64,000 nucleotides of DNA. Source: Longimicrobiales bacterium (GTDB taxonomy: Bacteria > Gemmatimonadota > Gemmatimonadetes > Longimicrobiales > Gaopeijiaceae). Location of the stretch: NCBI GenBank assembly GCA_958295645.1, contig OY282361.1, positions 642,927 through 706,926 on the forward strand, read 5' to 3'. The notes beneath the pieces are model-generated. The model was not told the DNA's origin, made no database searches, and was given only the letters and a program-made list of their open reading frames with translations. Both the position numbers and the translations under genes were made by a program. Below are positions 1 through 8,621 of this stretch, piece by piece (the stretch's first letter is position 1; each line of letters begins with the position of its first letter).

Positions 1-175
1 CTGCGAGCGGGTCGTGCCTCCGTGCGGCGCCTGCCGGCAGTTCCTGGCCGAGTTCGGGCCGGACCTCGAGGTCTTCGGCGTTGCGGTCTCGGAGACGAAG
101 CGCTGGTTGCTGCGCGAACTCCTCCCCGAGCCTTTCGAGTTCGCACCGCCCGGCGGCCCGGGAGACGGCCGGTGA
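1..175 (+). CDS. cdd: Cytidine deaminase, C-terminal part (5' end outside window)
   Basis: Only the last 57 codons are present, read from base 2 to a TGA at 173-175. The peptide carries PCGACRQ followed by LAEF, the second zinc-binding motif (PCxxC) of the small homotetrameric cytidine deaminases, and ends with a LLP-x-x-F segment typical of this family. The enzyme hydrolyses cytidine or deoxycytidine to uridine or deoxyuridine in pyrimidine salvage, in the cytoplasm. The first zinc ligand and the catalytic Glu (the HAE motif) lie upstream of the window. Its stop overlaps the GTG start of the next gene in a GTGA, which suggests cotranscription. Family assignment is confident; completeness cannot be judged. 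Confidence 0.85.
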   Translation, partial: CERVVPPCGACRQFLAEFGPDLEVFGVAVSETKRWLLRELLPEPFEFAPPGGPGDGR

Positions 176-1500
176 CGCTGCGCTCGGCCGTCGCCGCAAT
201 CGCAGTCGCAGTGGTCGCGAGCGCCTGCCAGGAGCAGCTCCCGACGTCGGCGCGCGACACGCTGATTCCGGCGGGAATCGTCGTCGAGGTCGTGCTGCCC
301 TTCGACGAGTTCGGATCCGACCTTCGCGTCTACGGCGGATTCGGGCGGACCTCGGAGCGGGGCGGGGGATTCGTCGCGCACGAGTTCGGCGCAGGCACGG
401 ATCCCGATGCGCCGGCTCGCCCGGGCCTTCAGGCGACGACCCTGATCGGGTTCGGCGGCTATCCCGCCTCCGCCTCCGTTCGCGACACGGCCGGAACGAC
501 CCGGACGGACTCCTCTCTCACCTTCCTTTCGGGCCGCATCTACGCCGCCTTCGACACCGTGGGCAGCGTCGCGCCCGGCCCGGTCGGGCTGGTCGTGCAC
601 GAGATCGCGGACCCCTGGGACAGGACGACCGCCACATGGGAGTTCGCCGTGGACACTGCGGGCGACCCCACCCCTTGGTCGGCGCCCGGCGGCGGATCGC
701 CCCAGGAGATCGGCCGCGCGACGTGGGACCGCGCGCAGGGGGATTCCGTCTTCGTTTCGGTGGACTCGGCGCTCGTCCACGCCTGGGCCGACACCGCCCG
801 CGACTTCCACGGAATCCGCCTGGAGGCCAGCACCCCGGGGACGCGGCTCGAGCTGCGCGGCCTGGGCCTGAGACTGCAGACGCGGCCCAGCCTCAACCCG
901 GACACGCTGCTCGACCTCGCCGTGTCCGCCCGCAGCAGCACCTTCATCTACGACCCGCCCGCTCCCCCGCCCGCACCCGGCGAGGCGCGCGTCGGCGGCG
1001 TCCCGGCCTGGCGAACGGTGCTGAACGTCGCGGAGCCCGCCGACCTGAACGGCCCTCCGTCTCTCTGCGCCGCGGTTCCGTGCCCCGTGCGCATCGAAGA
1101 CCGGCACGTTTCCTACGCGGGCTTGCAGCTCTTCTCGCGAGTCCCGGCCGCGGCCTACGCTCCCTCCGACACGCTGGCCATCGAGGTCCGCACCGTGCTG
1201 GCGCCGGCCTTCCTGCCCAAGTCCCCGCTGGGACCGTCCATCACCGGCCTGACCGGGGAACGGCTCGCCCCGGAGTGGTTCGCGCCGCCCGCGGGCGAAG
1301 TGGTCGAGATTCCGGTGACCGGGCTCGTGCGGGGCCTGCTGAACGAGGAGACTTCGGACGGCGCCCGCGCCTCCAGAGCCATCGCCCTCCTCTCGGTCCT
1401 CGAGCCCCTGTCGCTCGAATACGTCTCCTTCGAGAGCGAAGACCCGGCCCGCAGGCCCCGTCTGCGGTTGATCCTCAGCTTCTCCGAAGGCGGCGGATGA
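172..1500 (+). CDS. Predicted outer-membrane or secreted lipoprotein, unknown function
   Basis: 442 residues from the GTG at 172, which overlaps the cdd stop. The open frame extends further upstream, but there it only shadows cdd. The N-terminus is a lipoprotein signal: a hydrophobic Ala/Val stretch, then ASAC-Q with the lipidated Cys near residue 18. The rest is polar and rich in Ala, Gly, Pro, Asp and Thr, with a TATWEF-type patch in the middle that resembles beta-rich extracellular proteins of the DNRLRE kind; that similarity is weak. No catalytic motif is visible. The stop overlaps the ATG of the barrel protein that follows (ATGA), so the two envelope proteins are probably made together and may interact. 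No function is assigned. Confidence 0.75.
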   Translation: MTLRSAVAAIAVAVVASACQEQLPTSARDTLIPAGIVVEVVLPFDEFGSDLRVYGGFGRTSERGGGFVAHEFGAGTDPDAPARPGLQATTLIGFGGYPASASVRDTAGTTRTDSSLTFLSGRIYAAFDTVGSVAPGPVGLVVHEIADPWDRTTATWEFAVDTAGDPTPWSAPGGGSPQEIGRATWDRAQGDSVFVSVDSALVHAWADTARDFHGIRLEASTPGTRLELRGLGLRLQTRPSLNPDTLLDLAVSARSSTFIYDPPAPPPAPGEARVGGVPAWRTVLNVAEPADLNGPPSLCAAVPCPVRIEDRHVSYAGLQLFSRVPAAAYAPSDTLAIEVRTVLAPAFLPKSPLGPSITGLTGERLAPEWFAPPAGEVVEIPVTGLVRGLLNEETSDGARASRAIALLSVLEPLSLEYVSFESEDPARRPRLRLILSFSEGGG

Positions 1501-2720
1501 GCCCCGTGCGAAGCCTCCGCCGGCCGCGACGGCGCCTCTCCATGCGGGCGAGACTTCCCGCCTTCCTCGCCGGAGTCTTGCTGGCGGCGTCGGCCTTGCC
1601 GAACCAGACCTCGGCGCAGTCGCTCATGGGCGTCCGCGGCTTGGGCATCCTCGGCGGAGCGGCAGGCGGCCGGGCCTCGGCGGCGGGCAACCTCGGCATC
1701 GGCCTCGCGGGAGTGGAGATTTCGGCCACCGACCCGACCGCCGGCAGCGGCCTCGCCTTTCCCACGATCAGCGTGACGATGCAGCCCACCTGGGGCGAAT
1801 TCGAGTTGGGTCAGGAGCGGGGCGACGTCCGCGTCACCCGTTTTCCCCTGATCGGAATCGCGTTTCCGGTCGCCGCAGCCGGGGGCGTGTTCACGGCGGC
1901 TGTTTCGGGGCAGATGGACCAGCGGTGGGCCGGGGAAGTGCCCCGCGTCGTGGACATCGGAGCCGGCGTGCCGGTCTCCGATCGCTTCGAGGCCGACGGA
2001 GGGATATCCGTCCTGCGCGCGGGCTGGGTGCAGCGAATCGGCAGTTCGTTCGTCGCCGGGCTGTCGGCGGGCGCTTACCTGGGCCGCCTGGACCAGACCT
2101 TCGACCGCACGCTCGACTCCTTGGTGCTCGGCGGCGACGTGCGCAACTTCGTTCAGGAGGGCGCATGGAGGTACAGCGGCGCTGTCGTGACCGCCGGCGC
2201 CAGCGCCGCCCCGCACCGGCTGATTCACCTCGCGGCCACCGTGGAGTGGTCCAGCGACATCCGAGCCACGCCCGCCGACAGCGCCCGCGGCGAGCCCGGG
2301 ACCTATGCGATTCCGTTGCGAGTCTTGGCGGGCGCGACGGGCCGGCTGACCCCGCGCCTGGCGCTCAACGCCTCCGTCGCCTACCAGGACTGGTCGGGCG
2401 CCAAGGGCTTCGCCGCGGGGGCGACGACGGGCGCCAAGTACAGTTTCGGAGCTGGGCTGGAGATGCAGGTGGTTCGCGGCGCTCGCCGGAGCCTTCCGGT
2501 GCGCGCGGGATATCGGCGCCTGGCTCAGCCCTTCCGGTTCGAGTCCGCCGACCCGATGGAGACCGTCTGGTCGATCGGCGCCGGCCTCAACCTGCTGGAG
2601 AGCGAGGGCGTTCGCCGCGGCTGGCTGGACATCGGCCTCGAGCGCGGCAGCCGGTCGAGCGCGCCGCTGGTCGAGCGCTACTGGCGGATGACGGCTTCGC
2701 TCGGGATTTCCCAGTTCTGA
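1497..2720 (+). CDS. Predicted outer-membrane beta-barrel protein
   Basis: 407 residues from the ATG at 1497 (ATGA overlap with the lipoprotein). An in-frame ATG at 1542 is an alternative start and would remove an Arg-rich lead. A signal peptide follows (hydrophobic LAGVLLAASAL, cleavage near TSAQS). The mature part is a series of short amphipathic strands alternating with Gly/Asp turns, and the chain ends in LGISQF; a terminal aromatic Phe after alternating hydrophobics is the usual beta-signal for BAM-dependent assembly. The size fits FadL/PorV-like 12-14 strand barrels, but I recognise no specific family. It may be a transport or secretion-related barrel partnered by the upstream lipoprotein. 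Confidence 0.7.
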   Translation: MSPVRSLRRPRRRLSMRARLPAFLAGVLLAASALPNQTSAQSLMGVRGLGILGGAAGGRASAAGNLGIGLAGVEISATDPTAGSGLAFPTISVTMQPTWGEFELGQERGDVRVTRFPLIGIAFPVAAAGGVFTAAVSGQMDQRWAGEVPRVVDIGAGVPVSDRFEADGGISVLRAGWVQRIGSSFVAGLSAGAYLGRLDQTFDRTLDSLVLGGDVRNFVQEGAWRYSGAVVTAGASAAPHRLIHLAATVEWSSDIRATPADSARGEPGTYAIPLRVLAGATGRLTPRLALNASVAYQDWSGAKGFAAGATTGAKYSFGAGLEMQVVRGARRSLPVRAGYRRLAQPFRFESADPMETVWSIGAGLNLLESEGVRRGWLDIGLERGSRSSAPLVERYWRMTASLGISQF

Positions 2721-2734
2721 AGCAGGCGGCCCTG

Positions 2735-4150
2735 ATGCGCGTCCACTACAAGACGTTCGGCTGCAAGGCGAACCAGTACGACACCGAACGCATGCGCCAG
2801 GCCTTGGAGGAGGCGGGCGCCCGGCGCGGACAGGCGGCGCTGGACTCCGCGGAGTTGTGCGTCGTCAACACCTGCACGGTCACCAACCGCGCCGACGCCG
2901 ACGCGCGGCGTTTCGTTCGCCGGGTGGCTCGCCGCAACCCCCGCGCCGTCGTGGTCGTGGCCGGCTGCTCGGCGGCGTTGCGGGCGGACGAGTACTTGGA
3001 GATGGAGGAGGTGGCGGGCGTCGTCGGCGGACACGAGCCCGGCGACGTGCTGGCCGCTGCCCGGACCGCCCTCGCCGCCGCGGACGACAGCCTCCAGGAG
3101 ACGCAACCTCCGCAACCCCCCGGCATGGCCTCCCCGGCAGAGGCGAATCCGGCCACACCGCCGCCACCGCCCCGCCGCCGCTTGCTCCAGCTGGGCGCCC
3201 AGCTCCCCTTGGACCGCGAGAGCCTCGAGCCCGTGGCCGCGACCGTGTTGCGCCGCCGCGCCGGGGCCACGCGCGGCTGGCTGAAGGTGCAGGACGGCTG
3301 CGACCGCAAATGCGCCTTCTGCGCCACCCGCCTAGCGCGCGGACCCAGCCGCAGCCGGCCCCCGGAGGAAGTCGTCGCCGAAGCGCTGGCGCTGGCGCGG
3401 ACCCATCCCGAACTGGTCGTCACGGGCGTCCACATCGGCCACTACGGCCGCGACCTGTCCCCTCGGCAGTCGCTCACCGGCTTGGTGCGGCGCCTGCTGG
3501 ACGAGGCCCCGGAGACGCGCTTCCGCCTCGGCAGCATCGAGGCCACGGAGGTGGACGACGGCATGATCGCGCTCATGGCCGGTTCCGGCGGACGCCTGGC
3601 GCCGCATCTCCACATGCCTTTGCAGAGCGGGGCGGACCCCGTGCTGCGCCGGATGAGGCGCTGGCACACCCGCGAACGCTACCGCCGCCGCGTGCTCCGC
3701 ATCGCCGCCGAGACGGGACCCGTCGGCATGGGCGCGGACGTCATCACGGGCTTTCCCGGCGAGTCCGCCGCCGACCACGAGCAAACCCGCGCCCTGGTCG
3801 AGGAGCTCCCGTTCACCTATCTCCACGTGTTCCCCTATTCGCGGCGCGACGGCACGGCCGCGGCAGACCTTCCCGGTCGCGTGCCCGAGCGGATCGCGCA
3901 CGAACGCGGCGCCGAACTCCGAGAGATCGCGGCAGCCAAGGGCCGCGAGTACGCCCGAAGCCGTGGCGGCGCCGAGACGGAAGTGGTCGTGGAGGGACTG
4001 GGAGGCGCCGCGCTCACCGGCGACTACCTGCGCGTTGCCGTGGCCTCGCCGGAGCCGCCCGATCCCTCCGTCCTGCACCGCGGCCGCCTCACCCCCGACG
4101 GTTCCTCCGTCGTCGTCGACGCGACTGCCTTCCCCGGAGCGCCCTCGTGA
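2735..4150 (+). CDS. mtaB: tRNA (t6A37) C2-methylthiotransferase MtaB
   Basis: 471 residues. A radical-SAM methylthiotransferase that adds a methylthio group to t6A at position 37 of ANN-decoding tRNAs. The N-terminal MTTase domain shows the three cluster cysteines C10 (TFGCKANQYD), C47 (VVNTCTVTN) and C78 (AGCSA). The radical-SAM cysteines are C188, C192 and C195 (GCDRKCAFC). GCKANQYD and NTCTVTN point to MtaB rather than MiaB or RimO. A Pro-rich stretch at about residues 122-147 separates the MTTase and radical-SAM domains and looks like a flexible linker longer than usual. The C-terminal TRAM-like part is short. The GTG of miaB overlaps the stop, so two related enzymes are coupled. Confidence 0.9.
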   Translation: MRVHYKTFGCKANQYDTERMRQALEEAGARRGQAALDSAELCVVNTCTVTNRADADARRFVRRVARRNPRAVVVVAGCSAALRADEYLEMEEVAGVVGGHEPGDVLAAARTALAAADDSLQETQPPQPPGMASPAEANPATPPPPPRRRLLQLGAQLPLDRESLEPVAATVLRRRAGATRGWLKVQDGCDRKCAFCATRLARGPSRSRPPEEVVAEALALARTHPELVVTGVHIGHYGRDLSPRQSLTGLVRRLLDEAPETRFRLGSIEATEVDDGMIALMAGSGGRLAPHLHMPLQSGADPVLRRMRRWHTRERYRRRVLRIAAETGPVGMGADVITGFPGESAADHEQTRALVEELPFTYLHVFPYSRRDGTAAADLPGRVPERIAHERGAELREIAAAKGREYARSRGGAETEVVVEGLGGAALTGDYLRVAVASPEPPDPSVLHRGRLTPDGSSVVVDATAFPGAPS

Positions 4151-5583
4151 GCCCGGCGGCCCGCCTCTCCTCGTCTTCCGACCTGGGCTCGGCGGCCCCC
4201 GCCCCCGCGTCCTCCGGCCCGAGCGCTCCCGCTCCCGCCCCCGCCTCCCGGGGCCGGGCGTACGTCGAGACCTACGGATGCCAGATGAACGTCGCCGACG
4301 GCGAGCTCATGGAAGGCGTCCTCGAGGCGAGCGGCTACGAAATCGCCGCCTCGCCGGAGGCCGCGGACGTGATCCTGGTCAACACCTGCGCGATTCGCGA
4401 ACACGCCGAGCAGCGCGTGCTGGGGCGCGTAGGCCAGCTCGCCGCCGTCAAGCGCGAGCGCCCCGGGGTGGTCCTGGGCGTGACCGGATGCATGGCCCAA
4501 CGAATGGGCGACGACCTGCTGGACAAGGCGCCCCACGTCGACCTCGTTCTGGGCCCGGACGGCTATCGCGGCCTCGACGGCCTCCTTCGCCGCCTCCGCG
4601 CACCCAGCGGCCGCCCGCGCCGCTTGTCCGTGGTCGACCTGTCCCGCGAGGAGAACTACCGCGGCCTGGAGCAGCGCCGGCGTTCCTCGGTCTCGGCCTG
4701 GATCCCCATCCAACGCGGATGCGACCACCGCTGCACCTTCTGCATCGTGCCCTACGTTCGCGGCCCGGAGAAGAACCGCGATCCCGCCGACGTGCTGGCC
4801 GAAGTCCGCCAGCTGGCCGCCCAAGGCGTCACGGAGGCCACCTTTCTGGGCCAGACCGTCAACTCCTACGCGCACGACGGCTGGACGTTCGCCCGCCTGC
4901 TGCGCGAGGCCGCCCGGGTGCCGGGCATCCGCCGCCTGCGATTCACCTCGCCCCATCCCAACGACGTCTCGGAGGAGCTGGTGGACGCCATCGCCTCGGA
5001 GGATGCCGTCTGCGAACAGCTCCATCTGCCCGTCCAGTCGGGCAGCGACCGCACGCTCAAGCGCATGCTCCGGCGCTACACGGTGGACTCGTTCCTGGAG
5101 AAGGTGGAGATGGTACGGGCCGCCGTGCCCGGCATCGCGCTGTCCACGGACGTCATCGCGGCCTTCCCGGGCGAGACCGAGGAGGAATTCGAGGAGACGC
5201 TCGCCCTCCTTCGGCAGGTTCGCTTCGACGACGTCTTCACCTACCGGTACAGCCCTCGCGACGGCACTCCCGCCACGCGACTGCCACCCGCCCAGTTCGT
5301 TCCTCCGGCCGTCGCCCAAGACCGCCTCGAACGGCTCATCGTCCTCACCCGGCGGATTCAGTCCGAAGTCAACCGCAGCGAAGTGGGGCGCACCGAGGAG
5401 CTGTTGATCGAGCGCGTCGGCCGGCGCGGTGGCACCGTGCTGGGACGCACGCGCCGCTTCAAGGCGGCCGTCCTCCCCGGCTCCGAGGAGGACGTCGGCC
5501 GCTACCTCTCGGTCCGGCTGGCCAGCACCACCGGCGCCACCTTCGTCGCCGAGCGCCTGGCCCGCTCGGCGCAGGCCGCCTAA
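4147..5583 (+). CDS. miaB: tRNA (i6A37) C2-methylthiotransferase MiaB
   Basis: 478 residues from GTG at 4147 (GTGA overlap with mtaB). It converts N6-isopentenyladenosine at A37 to the 2-methylthio form, acting after MiaA, whose gene lies at 55076. Cluster cysteines are C45 (YGCQMN), C81 (NTCAIRE) and C115 (TGCMAQ). Radical-SAM cysteines are C192, C196 and C199 (GCDHRCTFC) followed by IVPYVRG. A TRAM domain fills about residues 405-478. The first 37 residues are an Ala/Pro/Ser-rich tail not needed for the fold, so a later start cannot be excluded, although the stop-start overlap favours this one. YGCQMN and the CIVPYVRGPEKNR region are diagnostic of MiaB. Confidence 0.93.
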   Translation: MSPAARLSSSSDLGSAAPAPASSGPSAPAPAPASRGRAYVETYGCQMNVADGELMEGVLEASGYEIAASPEAADVILVNTCAIREHAEQRVLGRVGQLAAVKRERPGVVLGVTGCMAQRMGDDLLDKAPHVDLVLGPDGYRGLDGLLRRLRAPSGRPRRLSVVDLSREENYRGLEQRRRSSVSAWIPIQRGCDHRCTFCIVPYVRGPEKNRDPADVLAEVRQLAAQGVTEATFLGQTVNSYAHDGWTFARLLREAARVPGIRRLRFTSPHPNDVSEELVDAIASEDAVCEQLHLPVQSGSDRTLKRMLRRYTVDSFLEKVEMVRAAVPGIALSTDVIAAFPGETEEEFEETLALLRQVRFDDVFTYRYSPRDGTPATRLPPAQFVPPAVAQDRLERLIVLTRRIQSEVNRSEVGRTEELLIERVGRRGGTVLGRTRRFKAAVLPGSEEDVGRYLSVRLASTTGATFVAERLARSAQAA

Positions 5584-5589
5584 GGGGCC

Positions 5590-6642
5590 GTGGCAGGCGC
5601 ACCGAACCGAGAGGCCGCCGGCCTGCGCGTGCCCTTCGTCGTCACGATCGACACGGAGGGCGACAACGAGTGGGCCAAGCCCAAGAACCCGACGGACCGG
5701 AACGCCGCCTGGCTGCCCCGCTTTCAGGAGTTGTGCGAGCGCTACCGGCTTCGGCCCACCTATCTCGTGGACCACACGATGGCGACCTCGCCGGCGTTTC
5801 AGGAGTTCGGGCGAGACGTCCTTGCCCGGCGCAAGGCCGAGATCGGCATGCACCTGCACGCCTGGAACTCGCCGCCGATCGTGCCTCTCACGGCTCGCGA
5901 CCACGAAATCCAACCCGTTCTGACCGCCTACCCCAGCGAGGTCATGCGGCAGAAGATCGTCTATCAGTCGGAGCTGCTGGAACAGACCTTCGAGACCCCT
6001 ATGCTGAGCCATAGGGCCGGCCGGTTCGGGTTCGACGAGCGCTATGCGGCGATCCTCGCCGAGCTGGGCTACTTGGTCGATTCCTCCGTCACCCCGCACG
6101 TGAACTGGGAGGCGCTGGCCCTGGCAACCCGTCGCCCGCACCAAGGCCAGTCTCCTGTTTTCGTGCCCGGCGGTCCGGACTTCTCGCGATGCCCGGAGGA
6201 GCCCTACTGGATCGATCCGGACGACCTCTGCAACCCCGCCGGCGGCTCTTCGCTGCTCGAGGTTCCGGTGACGATCAGGAATCGCTGGCCGGGATGGATT
6301 GACACGCCCAGGCCAAGCGGGCAGAGCGCCCGCGACCTGCCGAAACGCATCTTGAACCGCCTGTACCGGGCCCGCGTCTGGATCTATCCCCGCTCCACGG
6401 AGGAGAAAATGCTCCGATGGATCGTGCAGGAAGGACTGCGGCGGCAGGCCACGCACCTGATGTTCTTTCAGCATTCCTCGGAGTTCATGCCCGGGGGAAG
6501 CCCGTGGACGGTCGACGAGTCGGACATCGAGAGGCAGTACGAGAAGACGGAGGCGCTGTTCGAGATCGTGGCCGGCTCCTGCGAGGCCATGACGCTGGCG
6601 GAGTTCCATGCTCATTGGTCCCGGCGACGCCCGCCGGCCTAG
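5590..6642 (+). CDS. Polysaccharide deacetylase-family protein, WalW-like
   Basis: 350 residues from GTG at 5590, six bases after miaB. The fold signature is CE4-like: a first metal-site motif TIDTEGDNEW (residues 19-28), a HLHAW motif near residue 93, and SHRAGRFGF near residue 140, in the order seen in polysaccharide deacetylase relatives. The DTEGD and HLHxW forms resemble the WalW subgroup linked to cell-surface polysaccharide synthesis rather than classical chitin or peptidoglycan deacetylases. It has no signal peptide, so it probably acts in the cytoplasm. It lies directly before a carbamoyltransferase, which suggests that both tailor a glycan or a small molecule. The substrate is unknown. 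Confidence 0.75.
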   Translation: MAGAPNREAAGLRVPFVVTIDTEGDNEWAKPKNPTDRNAAWLPRFQELCERYRLRPTYLVDHTMATSPAFQEFGRDVLARRKAEIGMHLHAWNSPPIVPLTARDHEIQPVLTAYPSEVMRQKIVYQSELLEQTFETPMLSHRAGRFGFDERYAAILAELGYLVDSSVTPHVNWEALALATRRPHQGQSPVFVPGGPDFSRCPEEPYWIDPDDLCNPAGGSSLLEVPVTIRNRWPGWIDTPRPSGQSARDLPKRILNRLYRARVWIYPRSTEEKMLRWIVQEGLRRQATHLMFFQHSSEFMPGGSPWTVDESDIERQYEKTEALFEIVAGSCEAMTLAEFHAHWSRRRPPA

Positions 6643-6654
6643 AGAGGCGAAGCC

Positions 6655-8355
6655 ATGCGAGTCCTGGGCATATCCTCGCTGGACACCGACGCGACGGCGA
6701 GCCTGCACGTCGACGGCGGATGGCACGTCGCCGCCGAGGAAAGGTTCTCGCGCAAGAAGCTTCACGCGGGGTTCCCGAAGCTTGCCACGAGGCATGTGCT
6801 CGAGAGCGCCGGCTTGGCGCCCGAAGAGATCGACTGCGTAGCCTATCCGTTTCGGCCCTGGTGGCGCGAGACCGCGCACATTGCCGGCGGCTATCTGCGC
6901 GACGCGCCCCGCAACGTGTTCGAACCCTGGGGATCGGCGGCAAGGCACATGGGCTCCTACGCCAAGTGGTGCGCCATGGCCATCCGCAATCACCGGAAGT
7001 TCGATCGCGAGCTGCTGCGCGAACTTGCGGCGCTCGGCATTCGCGGCGGCCCGAGGCGCGTCGAGCATCACTTGGCGCACGCGGCGGGCGCGTATCTCAC
7101 GAGCGGATTCGAGGAAGCGCTGGCCGTCACGCTGGACTGGTACGGCAGCGGCCTGGCGGGCTCCGTGAGCGCCTGCACGCCAAGCGGCATCCGGCGCCTG
7201 AAGGCGTTCCGGTACCCTCACTCCATGGGGCTGATGTACGCCCAGGTCACGCGCGCCTTGGGCTTCACGGCGACGCGGCACGAGGGCAAGATCGTCGGAC
7301 TGGCGGCCTTCGGGTCCTCCGCCGTGGCTGGCGAGGAGGTCAGGCGGTGCTTCACGGTTCGAAACGGGGGCCTGCGATACCGGCGGGGCATGGACGAAGC
7401 CTTTGCGCGGGCCCTTGCGCGCCGACATTCGCGCGAAGACGTGGCCGCCGCGTACCAGCACGCGTTGGAGGCCGTCGTCTGCAAGGTGGCCGGGCACTGG
7501 ATCAAGGAAACTGGACTCCACAACATCGTGTTTTCCGGCGGGGTCGCGGCCAACGTGAAGCTCAGCCAAGCCATCGCGGCGTTGCACCCCGACGTCCGCA
7601 TCTTCATTCACCCGGCGATGGGCGACGGCGGCACCGGAGTCGGCGCAACCCTGTCGCTTCTGCTCGACGCAGGCTTGGCGGCCTCCTGCGAATGGGAGAC
7701 CTGCTTTCTCGGTCCCTCCTACGACGACCGGCAGATGGAAGCCGCGCTCATCGAGGCCGGACTTCGGCCCGAGCGTCCGAAGCGCTGGGCGGAAGCGGTG
7801 GCGAGCCTACTGGCCGACGGCAAGGTCGTGGCGAGGTTCGGCGGCCCCATGGAATACGGACCACGCGCGCTGGGAAACCGCTCCATACTCTGCGCCGCCA
7901 CGGATCCGTCGGTCAACGACTGGCTCAACCAGCGGCTGGGTCGCACCGAGTTCATGCCCTTCGCGCCCGCGACCCTCGGGGGCCGCCACACGTCCCGCTA
8001 CAAGGACGTCGAGCGCGTCGAGCTGCCGGCCCGGTTCATGACGATCACGGTCGAGTGCACCGATCTCATGAAGCGGGAAGCGCCCGCCGCAGTGCACGTG
8101 GACGGCACCGCGCGCCCGCAGATCGTCTGGGCCGAAGAGAACGCCGGCCTGCACGCGATCCTGGAGGCGTACCATCGCCGAACCGGCATCCCGACTCTGA
8201 TCAACACCTCGTTCAACATGCACGAGGAGCCGATCGTCTGCACCCCGCAGGACGCCCTCCGCGCCTTCGAGCGAGGCGACCTGGACGCCCTGTCCATGGG
8301 GCCGTTCTTGGTCGAGCGGCCCGGGCCCGGCCGCCGAGCGCGGGCGAACCCGTGA
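6655..8355 (+). CDS. Carbamoyltransferase, NodU/CmcH/TobZ family
   Basis: 566 residues, ATG with GAGAGGCG just upstream. The family transfers a carbamoyl group from carbamoyl phosphate, through an adenylate, to a hydroxyl of a sugar or metabolite. The N-terminal Kae1-like ASKHA domain shows HHLAHAAGAY (metal-binding His residues, about residues 137-146) and FSGGVAANVKL (about 293). The C-terminal YrdC-like domain has GPMEYGPRALGNRSIL (about 397) and LINTSFNMHEEPIVC. Length matches the family (550-600). It follows a WalW-like deacetylase by 12 bases and overlaps a small membrane gene at its stop. The acceptor cannot be read from sequence; surface polysaccharide and secondary metabolite are both possible. 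Confidence 0.85.
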   Translation: MRVLGISSLDTDATASLHVDGGWHVAAEERFSRKKLHAGFPKLATRHVLESAGLAPEEIDCVAYPFRPWWRETAHIAGGYLRDAPRNVFEPWGSAARHMGSYAKWCAMAIRNHRKFDRELLRELAALGIRGGPRRVEHHLAHAAGAYLTSGFEEALAVTLDWYGSGLAGSVSACTPSGIRRLKAFRYPHSMGLMYAQVTRALGFTATRHEGKIVGLAAFGSSAVAGEEVRRCFTVRNGGLRYRRGMDEAFARALARRHSREDVAAAYQHALEAVVCKVAGHWIKETGLHNIVFSGGVAANVKLSQAIAALHPDVRIFIHPAMGDGGTGVGATLSLLLDAGLAASCEWETCFLGPSYDDRQMEAALIEAGLRPERPKRWAEAVASLLADGKVVARFGGPMEYGPRALGNRSILCAATDPSVNDWLNQRLGRTEFMPFAPATLGGRHTSRYKDVERVELPARFMTITVECTDLMKREAPAAVHVDGTARPQIVWAEENAGLHAILEAYHRRTGIPTLINTSFNMHEEPIVCTPQDALRAFERGDLDALSMGPFLVERPGPGRRARANP

Positions 8356-8621
8356 GCCGCCTCCTGCGCCTGCTGGCCCTGGCGGCGGTCGTCGCGCTCG
8401 GCGTGGGCTTCGCGAAGGCCAACGCCGGACGGCGGGTCGTGGTGGACTTGGGGCTCTACACGTTCCACAGCGTCCCGGTGACCTTCGTGGCCTTCGGCGG
8501 CGCGGTGGCGGGCATGGGCGTGATGCTGGTGGCGGGCATCGCCTCCGATCTGAAGGTGCGGCGGCTGCTGCGGGCCTCGCAGGAACTCTCGGACGAAGAG
8601 GGAGGCCCGCGCTTGGAGTGA
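8352..8621 (+). CDS. Small two-helix membrane protein, LapA-like
   Basis: 89 residues from GTG at 8352 (GTGA overlap with the carbamoyltransferase). Two hydrophobic helices (about residues 5-24 and 42-65) flank a short beta segment (RRVVVDLGLYTF), and the charged tail LKVRRLLRASQEL could form a cytoplasmic helix. This layout matches LapA/DUF1049 proteins, which in some bacteria support lipopolysaccharide assembly. The stop overlaps the GTG of comEC. A small membrane partner of the carbamoyltransferase is an alternative, since such genes are sometimes found beside this family. Confidence 0.6.
   Translation: MSRLLRLLALAAVVALGVGFAKANAGRRVVVDLGLYTFHSVPVTFVAFGGAVAGMGVMLVAGIASDLKVRRLLRASQELSDEEGGPRLE

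Noticed and set aside
4024-7611. Minus-strand open frame of 1,195 codons across miaB and its neighbours
   Set aside because: It crosses several real plus-strand genes whose motifs are intact, so it is a GC-rich shadow frame.
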